From Peptococcaceae bacterium (GTDB lineage Bacteria; Bacillota; Desulfitobacteriia; Desulfitobacteriales; Syntrophobotulaceae), in assembly GCA_012839895.1 (NCBI GenBank), contig DUML01000106.1:1-58410 (forward strand): a stretch of DNA of 58,410 nt, read 5' to 3'. Of the stretch, positions 1 through 9,513 are shown one piece after another (positions within the stretch are counted from its first letter, which is position 1; each line of letters starts with the position of its first letter). Position numbers and translations under genes: made by a program. The notes under the pieces were generated by a model. The model did not search any database, was not told where the DNA came from, and saw only the letters and a list, made by a program, of their open reading frames with translations.

Positions 1-2
1 CG

Positions 3-149
3 CTCATATTAACGCGAGAAGTTTTGCCTCCCGCTACGGCTCAGTACTTGCAGACTATGCTTGAGCCTGCCACGGAGATAACGGTGCTGGGCGGCGAAAG
101 GGCGGTACCGGAAGCACTTTTGAATACAATTAAGGACATAGTTCCCTAG
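3..149 (+). CDS. C-terminal end of a cell-wall-binding repeat (CWB2) protein, 5' truncated by the window
   Basis: An open frame enters from the left edge and stops at the TAG at 147-149. The visible 48 residues contain LTREVLPPATAQYL and, later, ITVLGGERAVPEALL. This is the pattern of the cell wall binding repeat 2 family (Pfam CWB2: a 'LP..t..yl' segment followed by 'v.vvGG..aV'), which in clostridia anchors surface proteins and secreted hydrolases to the cell wall. Only the end of the last repeat is visible, so the catalytic or surface domain it carries is unknown. A hairpin follows 25 bp downstream. Confidence 0.65.
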   Translation, partial: LILTREVLPPATAQYLQTMLEPATEITVLGGERAVPEALLNTIKDIVP

Positions 150-174
150 ATAAAATTGCAGGAAAGATTCAATT

Positions 175-208
175 ACCCCCAAGCGATTTTCTTAATCGTT
201 TGGGGGTT
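175..208 (+). terminator. Terminator-like hairpin after the CWB2 gene
   Basis: ACCCCCAAGCGATT (175-188) pairs with AATCGTTTGGGGGT (194-207) around a 5-base loop, with a single G-T pair. The stem is strong, but only a weak T-rich tract follows, so it may be an imperfect intrinsic terminator. Confidence 0.6.
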
Positions 209-282
209 AAGTTTCTAGGGGGCGGAGAGCCAATTGCATCCAAAACTTAAGCATTACTAGGCAAAAAATGTTATAATTTAAT

Positions 283-332
283 TGAAACATATTATTAAAA
301 CATATTATTTTAAACATAGTATTTTGAAACAT
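283..332. repeat. Short AT-rich tandem repeat (AAACATATTATT-like)
   Basis: The hexamer AAACAT recurs at 285, 298, 312 and 327 with 13-15 bp spacing, separated by ATTATTA/ATTATTT-like fillers. It lies in the promoter region of the next gene and has no other recognised function. Confidence 0.5.
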
Positions 333-420
333 AACTTGATTTGTAAAAATCTTTTAAATTCAAGTAGATGAAGGGTCCTAAACAAAAAAATATGCTGTCA
401 GACGTTAAGGAGTGAAGCAA

Positions 421-1227
421 TTGATCAAGCTCATAGCAACAGATTTAGACGGGACTTTACTTACTGAAGACTGGAGAATATCGCCACGGAATATCCAGGC
501 TGTCCGACAAGCGCTGGCTCAGGGGATTAAGGTCACATTAGCTACCGGTAGAATGGCGGCCGCTACCAGAGGCTATGCTCGGGAGCTTGGTTTGGATGTG
601 CCTCTTATTACTTACCATGGAGCATTGATAGAACAGGCCGGCAGTGGGGAAGTTTTGTACCGAAAAGTTGTCCCGGTGGATCTGGCTGCCGAGATTGTGG
701 AATACTTGCTGCGAAAAGATATTCATAATCAAATCTTTCTTAAGGACAGGGTTTTTGTCCGCAAGGCTAATAAATATTCCGAATTCTATAGCAGGATGGC
801 CGGTCTTAAAGTGGAAGAGGCGGACTTCGCCAAACTGTTGGCCAAAGAACCGGAAGGAGTGGAGAAGATTCTTTGCATTGGGGAAAAGGAAGTGTTGCAA
901 AGGGCAAAGGAAGAATTGAAGGAAACATATGGTGAAAAACTGCATTTTACATCCTCCAGTGACCAGTTTATGGATATGCTCCATCCTGAAGTTAATAAAG
1001 GGACAGCCCTTAAAGCCCTGGCCGAACAGTGGGGAATCGAGCCCGGAGAGGTGATGGCTTTAGGCGACAGCATTAATGACAAGGAAATGCTCACCTACGC
1101 CGGGCTGGGGGTGGCCATGGGTAATGCCCACCCGGAACTAAAGAAGATAGCGGGTTACATTACCGCTCCTTATTGGGAAGACGGGGTAGCACAAGCCATA
1201 GAAAAATTCTGTTTTAAGCAGGTTTGA
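421..1227 (+). CDS. Cof-type HAD-superfamily (class IIB) phosphatase
   Basis: A soluble haloacid-dehalogenase phosphatase of the Cof/YidA group, which typically dephosphorylates sugar phosphates or flavin-type nucleotides. The substrate cannot be told here. Seen in the sequence: motif I DLDGTLL at residues 6-12 (nucleophile Asp), motif II TLATGR near residue 40, and the C-terminal GDSINDKEML motif that binds Mg2+. The length of 268 aa is normal. The frame can be extended to a GTG at 412, but AAGGAG (407-412) overlaps that codon and sits 8 nt before the TTG at 421, so 421 is the better start. It stands alone and is not obviously in an operon. Confidence 0.88.
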   Translation: MIKLIATDLDGTLLTEDWRISPRNIQAVRQALAQGIKVTLATGRMAAATRGYARELGLDVPLITYHGALIEQAGSGEVLYRKVVPVDLAAEIVEYLLRKDIHNQIFLKDRVFVRKANKYSEFYSRMAGLKVEEADFAKLLAKEPEGVEKILCIGEKEVLQRAKEELKETYGEKLHFTSSSDQFMDMLHPEVNKGTALKALAEQWGIEPGEVMALGDSINDKEMLTYAGLGVAMGNAHPELKKIAGYITAPYWEDGVAQAIEKFCFKQV

Positions 1228-1245
1228 TTCACTTTTCTATTGTTT

Positions 1246-1290
1246 ACACTCAGGACGAGATCCTTCGGGCTTTACACTCAGGATGATCAA
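1246..1290. repeat. Degenerate CAGGATGA / GATCCTTCGGGC intergenic repeat
   Basis: Contains ACTCAGGA, GATCCTTCGGGC and ACTCAGGATGATC. Related fragments occur at about 4646-4686, 9514-9606 and 29447-29488. They look like decayed copies of a dispersed intergenic sequence. No coding potential. Confidence 0.45.
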
Positions 1291-1395
1291 GTTTGAAAAT
1301 GATTAATTATGGGTTAAAAAATTATTTAATAAAATATAAAGTTACTTTTAAAAAGTTACTTTTTAAAGTTATTTTCAGAATAGGAGGCGAAAAAG

Positions 1396-2409
1396 ATGGA
1401 TCTTAAGACATTGCGTTCTAAAGCTAAGGAAAAATTAACACCTTATTGCCGGGTGTGCAGGGAGTGTAACGGTGAACAATGTGCCGGGGAAATGCCTGGA
1501 TTAGGAGGTACCGGCAGTGGCAGTTCTTTTAAGAATAATGTTAAAGCCTTAGCCGCCTTGAAACTTAACTTAAGGACTATACACTCTGCTGCCGATCCTG
1601 ATCTGGAATTTTCCTTGTTCGGAAAAACTCTCTCAGCTCCTATAATGACTGCTCCGATTACAGCGGTTGGGATGCAAACCAATAATCAATTAACGGATCG
1701 GGAATGGGCTGAGGCTGCAATCCTCGGAAGCCGGGAAGCAGGGACATTGGCCTGGACCGGGGACGGTCCGGATCCGTTGCACTTTCAAGCCGGAATTGAG
1801 GTACTGGAGAAAACAGGGATTCAAGGTATACCTGTTATTAAACCAAGAGAAAATAAAGTTATCTTGGAATACATAACAAGGGCGGAAAAGGCCGGAGCTT
1901 TGGCAGTGGCTATTGATATTGATGCCGCTGGGATTATTAATTTTAAATTAAGAGGGCAACCGGTGGGTCCGAAAACGCCGTCGGAGCTGCAGGAGATAAT
2001 TGCCGGGACTTCATTACCCGTTATCTTGAAAGGTATTATGACTGCTGAAGAGGCAGCTTTAGCGGCAGAAGTAGGGGCGGCGGGAATAGTTGTTTCCAAC
2101 CACGGCGGAAGGGTTTTGGACCATACCCCCGGCACAGCGGAAGTATTGCCGGAAATTGCTTCCCAAGTAGGCAGCAGAATGCTGGTTTTTGCTGACGGCG
2201 GAATCAGAACCGGCGAAGATATCCTTAAAATGCTGGCTTTAGGTGCGGATGCAGTGCTAATTGGCCGTCCTTTAATAATCGGTGCAGCCGGCGGGGGAGC
2301 GGAAGGGGTAGCTATGATCCTGCAGAAGCTGAAGTCTGAACTAAAAGTTGCTATGATTTTAACCGGTTGCTCATCTCTCAAAGAAATAACCAATGGGGTA
2401 CTAAGGTAA
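1396..2409 (+). CDS. FMN-dependent alpha-hydroxyacid oxidase/dehydrogenase family protein
   Basis: A 337-aa TIM-barrel flavoprotein of the lactate oxidase/glycolate oxidase/IPP isomerase 2 superfamily, which oxidises 2-hydroxyacids using FMN. Visible motifs: the Lys motif LKGIM near residue 215, the active-site SNHGGR near 235 and the phosphate-binding ADGGIR...ALGADAVLIGRP near 270-295. An N-terminal segment has four clustered Cys (CRVCREC...C, residues 18-29), a feature of anaerobe members that could bind metal. That is inference. RBS AGGAGG lies about 8 nt before the ATG. It appears monocistronic, and the long repeat tract that follows contains no obvious terminator. Family is sure, substrate is unknown. 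Confidence 0.85.
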   Translation: MDLKTLRSKAKEKLTPYCRVCRECNGEQCAGEMPGLGGTGSGSSFKNNVKALAALKLNLRTIHSAADPDLEFSLFGKTLSAPIMTAPITAVGMQTNNQLTDREWAEAAILGSREAGTLAWTGDGPDPLHFQAGIEVLEKTGIQGIPVIKPRENKVILEYITRAEKAGALAVAIDIDAAGIINFKLRGQPVGPKTPSELQEIIAGTSLPVILKGIMTAEEAALAAEVGAAGIVVSNHGGRVLDHTPGTAEVLPEIASQVGSRMLVFADGGIRTGEDILKMLALGADAVLIGRPLIIGAAGGGAEGVAMILQKLKSELKVAMILTGCSSLKEITNGVLR

Positions 2410-2431
2410 TAAGAAGTGTTTAGGTAAGAAG

Positions 2432-2612
2432 GAGCATTAAAGTTATTAAGGAATTTAAGGTAACTGCAGTAATTAAGATAATTTAAGGTAAGGAGATTAA
2501 TGTTATAGAGAGGTATTAAGTTCATTCAGAAGTAATTAAGGCAATTAAAGTAACTAAGGTAATTAAGGTTATTAAAGTTATTAAAGTTATTAAAGTGTTA
2601 AGACAATAAAAT
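2432..2612. repeat. Degenerate 9-bp tandem repeat tract (TAATTAAGG / TTATTAAAG)
   Basis: From about 2529 the sequence reads as consecutive 9-mers (TAATTAAGG, CAATTAAAG, TAACTAAGG, TAATTAAGG, then TTATTAAAG three times). A more decayed copy of the same pattern extends back to about 2432. Because 9 is a multiple of 3, the tract leaves open frames that are not genes. Similar tracts lie at 4738-4806 and 12640-12703. Confidence 0.7.
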
Positions 2613-2683
2613 TTAGTGTTTGCAAAATATTTGACTTGCAAGGATTCTTAAGAATAAGGAATTTAAGGATATTGAGGTAAAAG

Positions 2684-4618
2684 GTGAAAATTTTATTAGT
2701 AGCTCTAAACGCCAGTTATGTCCATACCAATCTGGCTATACGTTATCTCCGCACCGTCTTGGAAGAACAAGGGCAAAAGGATTGGGAGATCCGGATTCAA
2801 GAATACTCTATTAATGAACAGCTGGAAAATATTGCGGGTGAAATATATGAGGAGAAGCCTGATGTAATCGGTTTCTCCTGTTATATCTGGAATATCAGCC
2901 TGGTTTTAAAGCTAATGCGGCGGCTGCGTCCTGTATTGCCCCGGGTTTACTTTCTGGCGGGCGGGCCGGAAGTTTCTTTTGATCCTGAGGAGCTCTTAAA
3001 GAGCTGTCCGGAATTGGATGCCGTTCTGGTTGGCGAAGGGGAGCCTTCTCTTCCCAAGTTGTTTGAATGTTGGGCGGCGGGCAGTTTGCCCTGGGATATT
3101 CCTGGATTGGTTTGGCGCTTCCGGAAACCTCTGGAACATAGGAATTTAGAGGGCGTTATTCCCGCAGGCTTTTTCGGTAAGTATCTCGATACCGGAACCG
3201 ACCTTATTGTTACCAATGAAAAATGTGCTGTTTTCGTGGATTTAAACAGCCTTCCCAATCCTTACACCCAGGAGGAGAATTTGCAAGGCAGGCTGGTCTA
3301 TGTGGAAACCAGCAGGGGTTGTCCGTTTAACTGTCAATTTTGTCTTTCTTCCACTTTTCAAGGAATCAGGTATTTGCAGCCGGAGAAATTTCGACTTATC
3401 TTACGCAGCCTGTTTGAGGCCGGAGCAACCACAATCAAATTTGTGGATAGGACCTTTAATGCCCGTAAACAACATGCTTTTCAGATTCTGGACGTCTTTC
3501 GGCAAGAAGCGGAAAAAGCCAAGGTTCCTTCTCCACGGGCCCATTGTGAGATGGCCGGTGAACTGTTGGATCAAGACTGGTTGGATTACCTTGGTAAATA
3601 CCCACCGGGCATGATTCAATTGGAAATTGGGGTTCAATCTACTTATCAGCCTACTTTAGAGGCAATTCGCAGGCCCCAGAAATTCGCCCTTTGGCAGGAT
3701 AAAGTTAAAATTTTACAACATACCTATAATATACCGGTGCATCTGGACTTGATAGCCGGGCTTCCTTTCGAGGGCTGGGCTCAATTTCAGAAATCCTTTG
3801 ATGAAGTGATTGCCGTCAGGCCCAACCATTTGCAATTGGGTTTTCTTAAAGTCCTTAAAGGTTCAGGCCTTTGGCGACAAAGCGCCGCCTATGGGCTGGT
3901 GTATTCACCTGATCCTCCCTATACTATCTTGCAGACCAAGGATTTAAGCCATGAGGAGATTTTAGCCCTGGCAAGGATTGAAGACCTTGTAGAAAAATAT
4001 TATAACTCCGGCAGATTTAAGAATAGCTTGGAGTACATTTTTAAAAATTGCGCCAGCCCCTTTGCCTTTTTTTCTGCCTTTGCCCGGTATTGGCAGAAAA
4101 AGGGCTGGTTTAAAAGGAAATGGAATCCTCAGGCTTTGTTTGGCAACCTCTGGGAGTTCCTGACGCAACCGGACTGCTCCTCCTGGGAGGATTTAGAGCC
4201 AAAGGAAGGGGCTTTGGTTCGGCCCAATGACTTTCTAAGTAGTAATAATTTTCGAAGTAGTTTTAACAGCAATTATTTAGGCAGCGATTATTTAAGAGAG
4301 GCCCTGCGCTTTGATTACTATTTGTTGGAAAGACCAGGGCACCTGCCTGCTTTTCTTCTCCCTGCCCAGGACATGGATTTAGACAGGGAAAAAGAAAAAC
4401 TTAAAGAAGAAATAAGAAGTGATCCTCGTTGGCAGGAACTCATACCTCAGGCGGGGAAAATGGATAAAAGGCAGTGGGCCAGAGCTACAGCAGTGGAATA
4501 TTTTGCCGTGGATATTCCTAATTGTTTTTTGGTTCAGGATGAAGAGCCGGCAACAGAAGGAGCTTGGTATTTATTTTTTTACCAGGGGAAAGAGAGGCTT
4601 TTCATCCGGTATAATTAA
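2684..4618 (+). CDS. B12-binding domain radical SAM protein (DUF4080 type)
   Basis: A 644-aa cobalamin-binding radical SAM enzyme. The N-terminal ~140 residues form a B12-binding Rossmann domain (IGFSCYIWNISL, LAGGPEVSF, VGEGEPS). The radical SAM core follows with the [4Fe-4S] motif CPFNCQFC at about residues 211-218, and the C-terminal ~170 residues match the DUF4080 extension. Such proteins usually carry out methylation or rearrangement at unactivated carbons in anaerobes. The substrate is unknown. The start is GTG, with GAGG 6 nt upstream. It stands alone between two AT-rich repeat tracts, so there is no operon context to point to a pathway. Confidence 0.85.
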   Translation: MKILLVALNASYVHTNLAIRYLRTVLEEQGQKDWEIRIQEYSINEQLENIAGEIYEEKPDVIGFSCYIWNISLVLKLMRRLRPVLPRVYFLAGGPEVSFDPEELLKSCPELDAVLVGEGEPSLPKLFECWAAGSLPWDIPGLVWRFRKPLEHRNLEGVIPAGFFGKYLDTGTDLIVTNEKCAVFVDLNSLPNPYTQEENLQGRLVYVETSRGCPFNCQFCLSSTFQGIRYLQPEKFRLILRSLFEAGATTIKFVDRTFNARKQHAFQILDVFRQEAEKAKVPSPRAHCEMAGELLDQDWLDYLGKYPPGMIQLEIGVQSTYQPTLEAIRRPQKFALWQDKVKILQHTYNIPVHLDLIAGLPFEGWAQFQKSFDEVIAVRPNHLQLGFLKVLKGSGLWRQSAAYGLVYSPDPPYTILQTKDLSHEEILALARIEDLVEKYYNSGRFKNSLEYIFKNCASPFAFFSAFARYWQKKGWFKRKWNPQALFGNLWEFLTQPDCSSWEDLEPKEGALVRPNDFLSSNNFRSSFNSNYLGSDYLREALRFDYYLLERPGHLPAFLLPAQDMDLDREKEKLKEEIRSDPRWQELIPQAGKMDKRQWARATAVEYFAVDIPNCFLVQDEEPATEGAWYLFFYQGKERLFIRYN

Positions 4619-4737
4619 TTTCCGAATTGGAAGCGCGTCCCGCTAGATCCTTCTCTTCCTTCGGGCTAGATTTACTCTTGGGATGCCGTTTCTGCTTTTT
4701 TCTTGTCCTTCTGTCAACTCCATATGGTTAAAAATGA

Positions 4738-4806
4738 TATAATCAAGTTAAAGGCAATTAAAGATAATAAAGTTATTTAAGTAATTGAATTAAAGATAAT
4801 TAAATC
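4738..4806. repeat. Second AT-rich tandem-like tract
   Basis: Repeated AATTAAAGATAAT and AAAGTTATT units resemble the 9-bp repeat tract at 2432-2612. It lies just upstream of the lipoprotein gene and is non-coding. Confidence 0.45.
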
Positions 4807-4871
4807 CCAATTGTAGGGTGAGATTTATTTTAGGGTCAGTATTATTTAGGGCGAATTTTAAGGAGAATGGC

Positions 4872-6068
4872 ATGAAGAACAGAATTATTGTAAAAAAAAT
4901 TATTGTCTATAGCTTAGGTTTATGTTTATTTTTCAGCTTGCTTAACGGTTGCGGCCAGGAACCCAAGCGGGGCACACCGGGTGGCGTAGCTCCTGATGTG
5001 ATCTCTGTCTGGTATTCCCTTATGGGTGAAACCGAGAAGGAATTATTAAGGCAATTTGAGCGGATCAGCCAAGAGTACCCTGAGGTTATTGTTAAAGGGG
5101 AATATATCCCGGAAGGAAAGTTTCTGGAGCAAGTCTGGACCCTGCAAGCCGGGGGGGAAGGCCCGGAAATATTTATTACCAGCAGGTCGGTAATAGCTGC
5201 CCTATATGAAAAGGGGGCAATCTCCCCGGTATTGGCTGACAACTATTCTGCTTATCCGGCTGCGGAGGCTGTTTTTACTTATAATCAGCAGCCTTTTGCC
5301 GTTCCGCTCTTGACGGACGTTCCCCTACTTTATTACCGCCAAGATAAGGTCCCTGTTCCTCCCGCCAGTTTGGCGGAAATAATCGCAAAGAAGCAGCCCA
5401 TAGCGGTTAAGGCCCTGGATTTGGATTTGCTTTGCTCCTGGTGGAAAGCCGAGGGCGGTTCTTTGACCTTGGCGGGAAAACCTGCTCTTAATTCCGCAAA
5501 CAATGTAGCTTTTCTCACCAAATTGCTTTCTTTGCGCGCCGAAAGGCTACTGACCTTTGATCAAGCAATCCCTAGGTTTAACCAGGGTGAAGTCAATTAT
5601 CTTTTGGCTTGGGCCAGCGATAGTGCCGCTTTGGACAAAGCCGGGGTCAGTTGGGGCTGTCTTGCTCTTAATTCTCTGTTGTTTAACGGGAAAGCCCTGC
5701 CGGTTCAGACCATTGGAATTGCCAATTCATCCATTAAAACTATCCCTGCTTTGGAAGAGTCCATTAAGTTGGTGGAAGAAGAATTGCTTAAAGTTGAGAC
5801 TCAAACTTCTCTGCACAAAGCCAGTGGAAAAATGCCGGCACTTGAGAGTTATTATCAGGAGGCCGGAGGAGACAGTATAAAGGCCCAAACGGCTGTAAGC
5901 CTAAAAAACGCTTGGTATCTGGAGGGCTATTCTTTGGAGTGGGAACTGTTTCCAATGCTCAATCAGGCTTGGCAGAACGCGGCCGGAGGGGCTAAAATAG
6001 AAGGGGAACTTGCTAATGCTCAGCAACAAGCCTTGCTTTTAGCGGACGAAAAACGAGAGAAACATTAA
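4872..6068 (+). CDS. Extracellular solute-binding lipoprotein (ABC transporter family 1)
   Basis: Predicted lipid-anchored substrate-binding protein of 398 aa. A positively charged N-terminus (KNRIIVKK) and a hydrophobic stretch end in the lipobox LNGC at residues 24-27. The mature part begins with the family-1 pattern VISVWYSLMGETEKEL...F and has the loosely conserved FAVPLLTDVPLLYYR hinge segment. AAGGAG 6 nt before the ATG at 4872 supports this start over an upstream in-frame GTG at 4818. No permease or ATPase genes are adjacent, so its partners must be elsewhere, or it has another role. It lies about 67 bp upstream of rapZ and may be co-transcribed. Confidence 0.78.
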   Translation: MKNRIIVKKIIVYSLGLCLFFSLLNGCGQEPKRGTPGGVAPDVISVWYSLMGETEKELLRQFERISQEYPEVIVKGEYIPEGKFLEQVWTLQAGGEGPEIFITSRSVIAALYEKGAISPVLADNYSAYPAAEAVFTYNQQPFAVPLLTDVPLLYYRQDKVPVPPASLAEIIAKKQPIAVKALDLDLLCSWWKAEGGSLTLAGKPALNSANNVAFLTKLLSLRAERLLTFDQAIPRFNQGEVNYLLAWASDSAALDKAGVSWGCLALNSLLFNGKALPVQTIGIANSSIKTIPALEESIKLVEEELLKVETQTSLHKASGKMPALESYYQEAGGDSIKAQTAVSLKNAWYLEGYSLEWELFPMLNQAWQNAAGGAKIEGELANAQQQALLLADEKREKH

Positions 6069-6135
6069 AAATTACGGTCTGCTAAGTCCCAGTAAGTGTA
6101 GAGCAAGCCGAATGGGCGTTATGGGGGGTGAAGAT

Positions 6136-7002
6136 ATGCTTGGGAAAGGATTGCATCTGGTGATTATCACCGGCCTTTCCGGTTCAGGCAAAACCCAAGC
6201 TTTGCAGAGTTTGGAAGACATGGGCTTTTTCTGCGTGGATAATCTTCCTCCCGGTTTATTGGAAAAGTTTGTAGAGCTATGTTCACAGTCTCAAGGCAAG
6301 ATTAATAAGGCTGCAGTGGTCTGTGATTTAAGAGGGGGAGAATTTTTTTCCTCCCTCAACCAAGCTTTAGACGATTTGCGGCAGAACGGTTATGAGTTTG
6401 AGATTTTGTTTTTGGAAGCTTCCGACGATGTCTTGGTCAACCGGTATAAAGCGTCTCGCCGCAGGCATCCGGTTTCTCCTCAGGGCAATATTTTAGACGG
6501 AATACGCTATGAGCGGGAACACCTGAGAGAGCTAAGAGGCCGGGCTCATAAAATAATTGACACTTCCGATTTGACAACGACGCAGCTGAAAAGCAAGATT
6601 AGGGAGCTTTTTGGCCCGGAAAACGATCCGGCCAGAATGTCGATATCTGTTGTTTCCTTTGGTTTTAAATATGGGATTCCCTTGGATGCCGACAATGTCA
6701 TAGATGTGCGTTTTTTGCCAAACCCCTACTATGTAGAAGAGCTGAGAGCCTTAACAGGAAAAGATAAAAGAGTTAGCGATTATGTCTTGTCCAATCGGAT
6801 CGCAGCAGAATTTATGGATAGATTTCTTAATATGTTGGAATATGTCTTGCCTCTTTACCTCGAAGAGGGGAAAAGTCACCTGGTTATCGGCATAGGATGT
6901 ACAGGGGGGCAACATCGTTCTGTCGCTGTTGCCGAAAAAATAGCTGAATTTTTACGGCAGAAAAATTTTTTGTGTAGAGTTACGCACAGGGATATCGACT
7001 GA
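6136..7002 (+). CDS. rapZ: RNase adapter protein / nucleotide-binding protein RapZ (YvcJ)
   Basis: A 288-aa RapZ/YvcJ-family P-loop protein. The Walker A motif GLSGSGKT is at residues 13-20, followed by FCVDNLPPGLL. The C-terminal conserved domain ends with GIGCTGGQHRSV. In E. coli RapZ controls GlmS through small RNAs; in Bacillus YvcJ is linked to competence. The start is placed at ATG 6136 because GGGGGTG lies 6-7 nt upstream. An upstream in-frame ATG (6112) lacks an RBS. It is followed within 21 bp by yvcK and then whiA, the conserved Gram-positive order. Confidence 0.95.
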   Translation: MLGKGLHLVIITGLSGSGKTQALQSLEDMGFFCVDNLPPGLLEKFVELCSQSQGKINKAAVVCDLRGGEFFSSLNQALDDLRQNGYEFEILFLEASDDVLVNRYKASRRRHPVSPQGNILDGIRYEREHLRELRGRAHKIIDTSDLTTTQLKSKIRELFGPENDPARMSISVVSFGFKYGIPLDADNVIDVRFLPNPYYVEELRALTGKDKRVSDYVLSNRIAAEFMDRFLNMLEYVLPLYLEEGKSHLVIGIGCTGGQHRSVAVAEKIAEFLRQKNFLCRVTHRDID

Positions 7003-7023
7003 GAGGAAGGACGTTCCATTTAA

Positions 7024-8388
7024 ATGAAAAAAGGCCAGAAAAAGTACTTGGAGGCACTGAAGTGGCTTTATCCTAATCTAGGAATCAAAAGGTATTTCTT
7101 GTTGGCTGTTTTGGGTATTTTCCTGATAGCTGGAGGACTTGCCGTCTTGAGCTATGGTGAAATCCTCGGATTCTTAGAGGAGCGCTTCCAGGAACTTATT
7201 TATAATTTAATCGGTTATAAGCAATATAAGGTTATCCCGGCCGGAATCTTAATTTGCCTAGCCGGAGCCTTGTTGATATTTTTTGGAATCCAGAAAATGT
7301 TCAAATCGGTTCTTAATGTTTTACTTCCCGGCAATGAAGACCAGGTAGTGGATGTTATGTATGCCCGCCGCCAGCTGAAAAGGGGCCCGCGGATTGTGGT
7401 GGTCGGCGGGGGAACGGGGCTTTCCGCCTTGCTGAGAGGGCTTAAGCAATATACCAGCAATTTGACGGCAATTGTCACTGTGGCCGATGACGGAGGCAGT
7501 TCCGGGCGTTTAAGGAGAGAATTAGGTGTCCTTCCTCCTGGCGATGTACGCAATTGTATGGTAGCTTTAGCTGAAAAAGAAGATATTATGGAGGAGCTTT
7601 TTTCATACCGGTTTACAAGTGGCACTCTTGCCGGACATAATTTAGGAAACTTGTTTTTAGCCGGTTTAGCCGAGAGGTATGGTGATTTTCAAAAAGGCAT
7701 CGAGCATGTGGGCAAAGTTTTTGCCCTAAAAGGGGAGGTTTACCCTTCTACTTTAGCCCAGGTAACCCTGGAGGCTTATTTTGAGGATGGCCGGGAGATT
7801 AACGGGGAGACAGCAATCAGGACTACCCCTGGAAAAATAAAACACTTGAAAATCTCGCCGATGAATTGTAAACCATTACCAGGGGCTTTAAAAGCCATTG
7901 AAGAAGCAGACCTGATTGTTTTAGGGCCGGGGAGCCTCTATACCAGTGTTTTGCCTAATATCCTGGTTAGAGGCCTGCGGGATAAAATTGCCGCCGCTCA
8001 AGCACCCTGTGTGTATGTCTGCAATATTATGACCGAACCGGGGGAAACAGATAATTTTACGGTAGCGGACCACCTCCAGGCTATCATTGAGCACGGGGGA
8101 AATGATTTGGTTGATGTCGTGCTGGCCGCCAAAGAGGTTATCCCTCCCGAAATTTTGGAACGTTACCGAGCTGAAGGGGCGGATGTGGTCAAAGGCGATG
8201 CCGCTTCAGTAGAAAGATTGGGAGTAAGTTATTATGAAAGTACTTTTTATACCGGAGGCGAAGTTGTTCGCCATGACCCCGACAGGTTGGCTAAAGAAAT
8301 CTTACGGTTGCTTTTCCGCTTAAAGCCGATGCAGGAGAGGATAGCAATTGTGGATTCATTTCTTTTAAACAGGAAGCTTAAAGCCTGA
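7024..8388 (+). CDS. yvcK: Gluconeogenesis factor YvcK/GlmR family, membrane-anchored form
   Basis: A 454-aa YvcK (GlmR/CofD-like) protein, which binds UDP-GlcNAc and links central carbon flow to cell-wall precursor synthesis. The UPF0052 core begins at VVVGGGTGLSALLRGLK near residue 125 and includes VADDGGSSGRLR and GHNLGNL. Unlike the Bacillus protein it has an extra N-terminus of about 110 aa with two membrane segments (about 24-46 and 71-93), a form common in clostridia. It lies 21 bp after rapZ and is followed by whiA. Confidence 0.93.
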   Translation: MKKGQKKYLEALKWLYPNLGIKRYFLLAVLGIFLIAGGLAVLSYGEILGFLEERFQELIYNLIGYKQYKVIPAGILICLAGALLIFFGIQKMFKSVLNVLLPGNEDQVVDVMYARRQLKRGPRIVVVGGGTGLSALLRGLKQYTSNLTAIVTVADDGGSSGRLRRELGVLPPGDVRNCMVALAEKEDIMEELFSYRFTSGTLAGHNLGNLFLAGLAERYGDFQKGIEHVGKVFALKGEVYPSTLAQVTLEAYFEDGREINGETAIRTTPGKIKHLKISPMNCKPLPGALKAIEEADLIVLGPGSLYTSVLPNILVRGLRDKIAAAQAPCVYVCNIMTEPGETDNFTVADHLQAIIEHGGNDLVDVVLAAKEVIPPEILERYRAEGADVVKGDAASVERLGVSYYESTFYTGGEVVRHDPDRLAKEILRLLFRLKPMQERIAIVDSFLLNRKLKA

Positions 8389-8463
8389 GAAAGCAACGAA
8401 GAAGCTTACTTGGCTTTTGTTTCGGCTTTAAGGATTTAGTTTACTAAATTGGAGTTGAGTGTC

Positions 8464-9426
8464 ATGTCTTTTAGTACTACAACTAAAGAAGAACTGGCTA
8501 GATTGGAAATTACCAAGGACTGCTGTAAATTGGCCGAGTTGGCCGCGCTGGTCCGGATGGACGGAACTTTGCAGATCAGCGCAAATCAGCAGTATTCGCT
8601 AAATGTGATCACTGAAAACGCTTCGGTAGCCCGTAAAATTTATAATTTGGCCAAGGACCAGCTTGGTTTGCCTGCCAGTATTGTGGTAAGGCGGAAATTG
8701 CGCTTGAGGAAAAACAACTCCTATTTAGTCAAGATTTATCCCCAGGGTATAAGCGATTTGCAAAAACTTGGATTACTAAACCAAGAAGGGGAGATTGAAG
8801 CCGGAATAAACAAGAAGCTTATTAAGAAACGCTGTGATCAAAAGGCATATTTAAGAGGAGCCTTTCTGGGCGGTGGTTCCATCAGCAATCCGGAAGGCAA
8901 TTATCACTTGGAGATTATTACCAACGACGAAACCTTAGCCGGTGATATCTGCCGTCTTTTTCATAAATTTGAACTAAAAGCTAAAGTGAGCACCCGTAAA
9001 AACTTCCATGTTGTCTACCTCAAGGAAAGTGAGCATATTTTTGAGTTTTTGGCTTTAATTGGAGCCCATCAGGCTTTATTTGAATTTGAAAATATCCGGA
9101 TTCTCAAAGAAATGCGCAACCAGGTAAACAGGATAGTTAACTGCGAAACGGCTAACCTAAATAAAACAGTAGACGCGGCAGTCCGTCAAGTGGAGAACAT
9201 TCGCCTGATTGACGAAACCATCGGCCTTAAGAACCTTCCGGAAAACCTGAGGGAAATAGCTTACTTAAGGTTGGAACATCCGGATTATTCTCTGAAGGAG
9301 TTAGGGGAGAATCTTAATCCCAAGGTAGGCAAGTCCGGGGTTAACCACAGGTTGCGTAAAATAGAAGAAATTGCCGAGAAGATCCTGGCAGAAAAGAACA
9401 AGTCCAGGCTAAACTCTCATGGTTAG
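8464..9426 (+). CDS. whiA: DNA-binding protein WhiA
   Basis: A 320-aa WhiA homologue. It begins [15 protein letters not shown] (the family signature start), has a LAGLIDADG-like domain in the middle ([13 protein letters not shown], normally 'RGaFLagGsi') and a C-terminal helix-turn-helix with [21 protein letters not shown]. WhiA controls sporulation in Streptomyces and affects division and chromosome segregation in Bacillus. GGAG lies 9 nt before ATG 8464; an in-frame TTG at 8449 is overlapped by the RBS region and is rejected. Confidence 0.95.
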   Translation: MSFSTTTKEELARLEITKDCCKLAELAALVRMDGTLQISANQQYSLNVITENASVARKIYNLAKDQLGLPASIVVRRKLRLRKNNSYLVKIYPQGISDLQKLGLLNQEGEIEAGINKKLIKKRCDQKAYLRGAFLGGGSISNPEGNYHLEIITNDETLAGDICRLFHKFELKAKVSTRKNFHVVYLKESEHIFEFLALIGAHQALFEFENIRILKEMRNQVNRIVNCETANLNKTVDAAVRQVENIRLIDETIGLKNLPENLREIAYLRLEHPDYSLKELGENLNPKVGKSGVNHRLRKIEEIAEKILAEKNKSRLNSHG

Positions 9427-9461
9427 CTCCCTGATGGAGGGAAGCAGTCTGATAGGCGCTG

Positions 9462-9491
9462 CACATGAAGGTGTTTGCAAGCCTTCATGTG
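9462..9491 (+). terminator. Hairpin between whiA and rpoN
   Basis: CACATGAAGG (9462-9471) is a perfect 10-bp inverted match to CCTTCATGTG (9482-9491) with a 10-base loop. There is no T tract, so it may be a weak terminator or an mRNA end stabiliser. Confidence 0.5.
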
Positions 9492-9513
9492 ACAATTAGG
9501 CTTCATAAGTTTC

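Noticed and set aside
1821-2525. Long minus-strand frame over the hydroxyacid dehydrogenase gene
   Set aside because: It is a shadow of the real gene, and its first part is just the 9-bp repeat tract read as repeating Leu/Asn residues.
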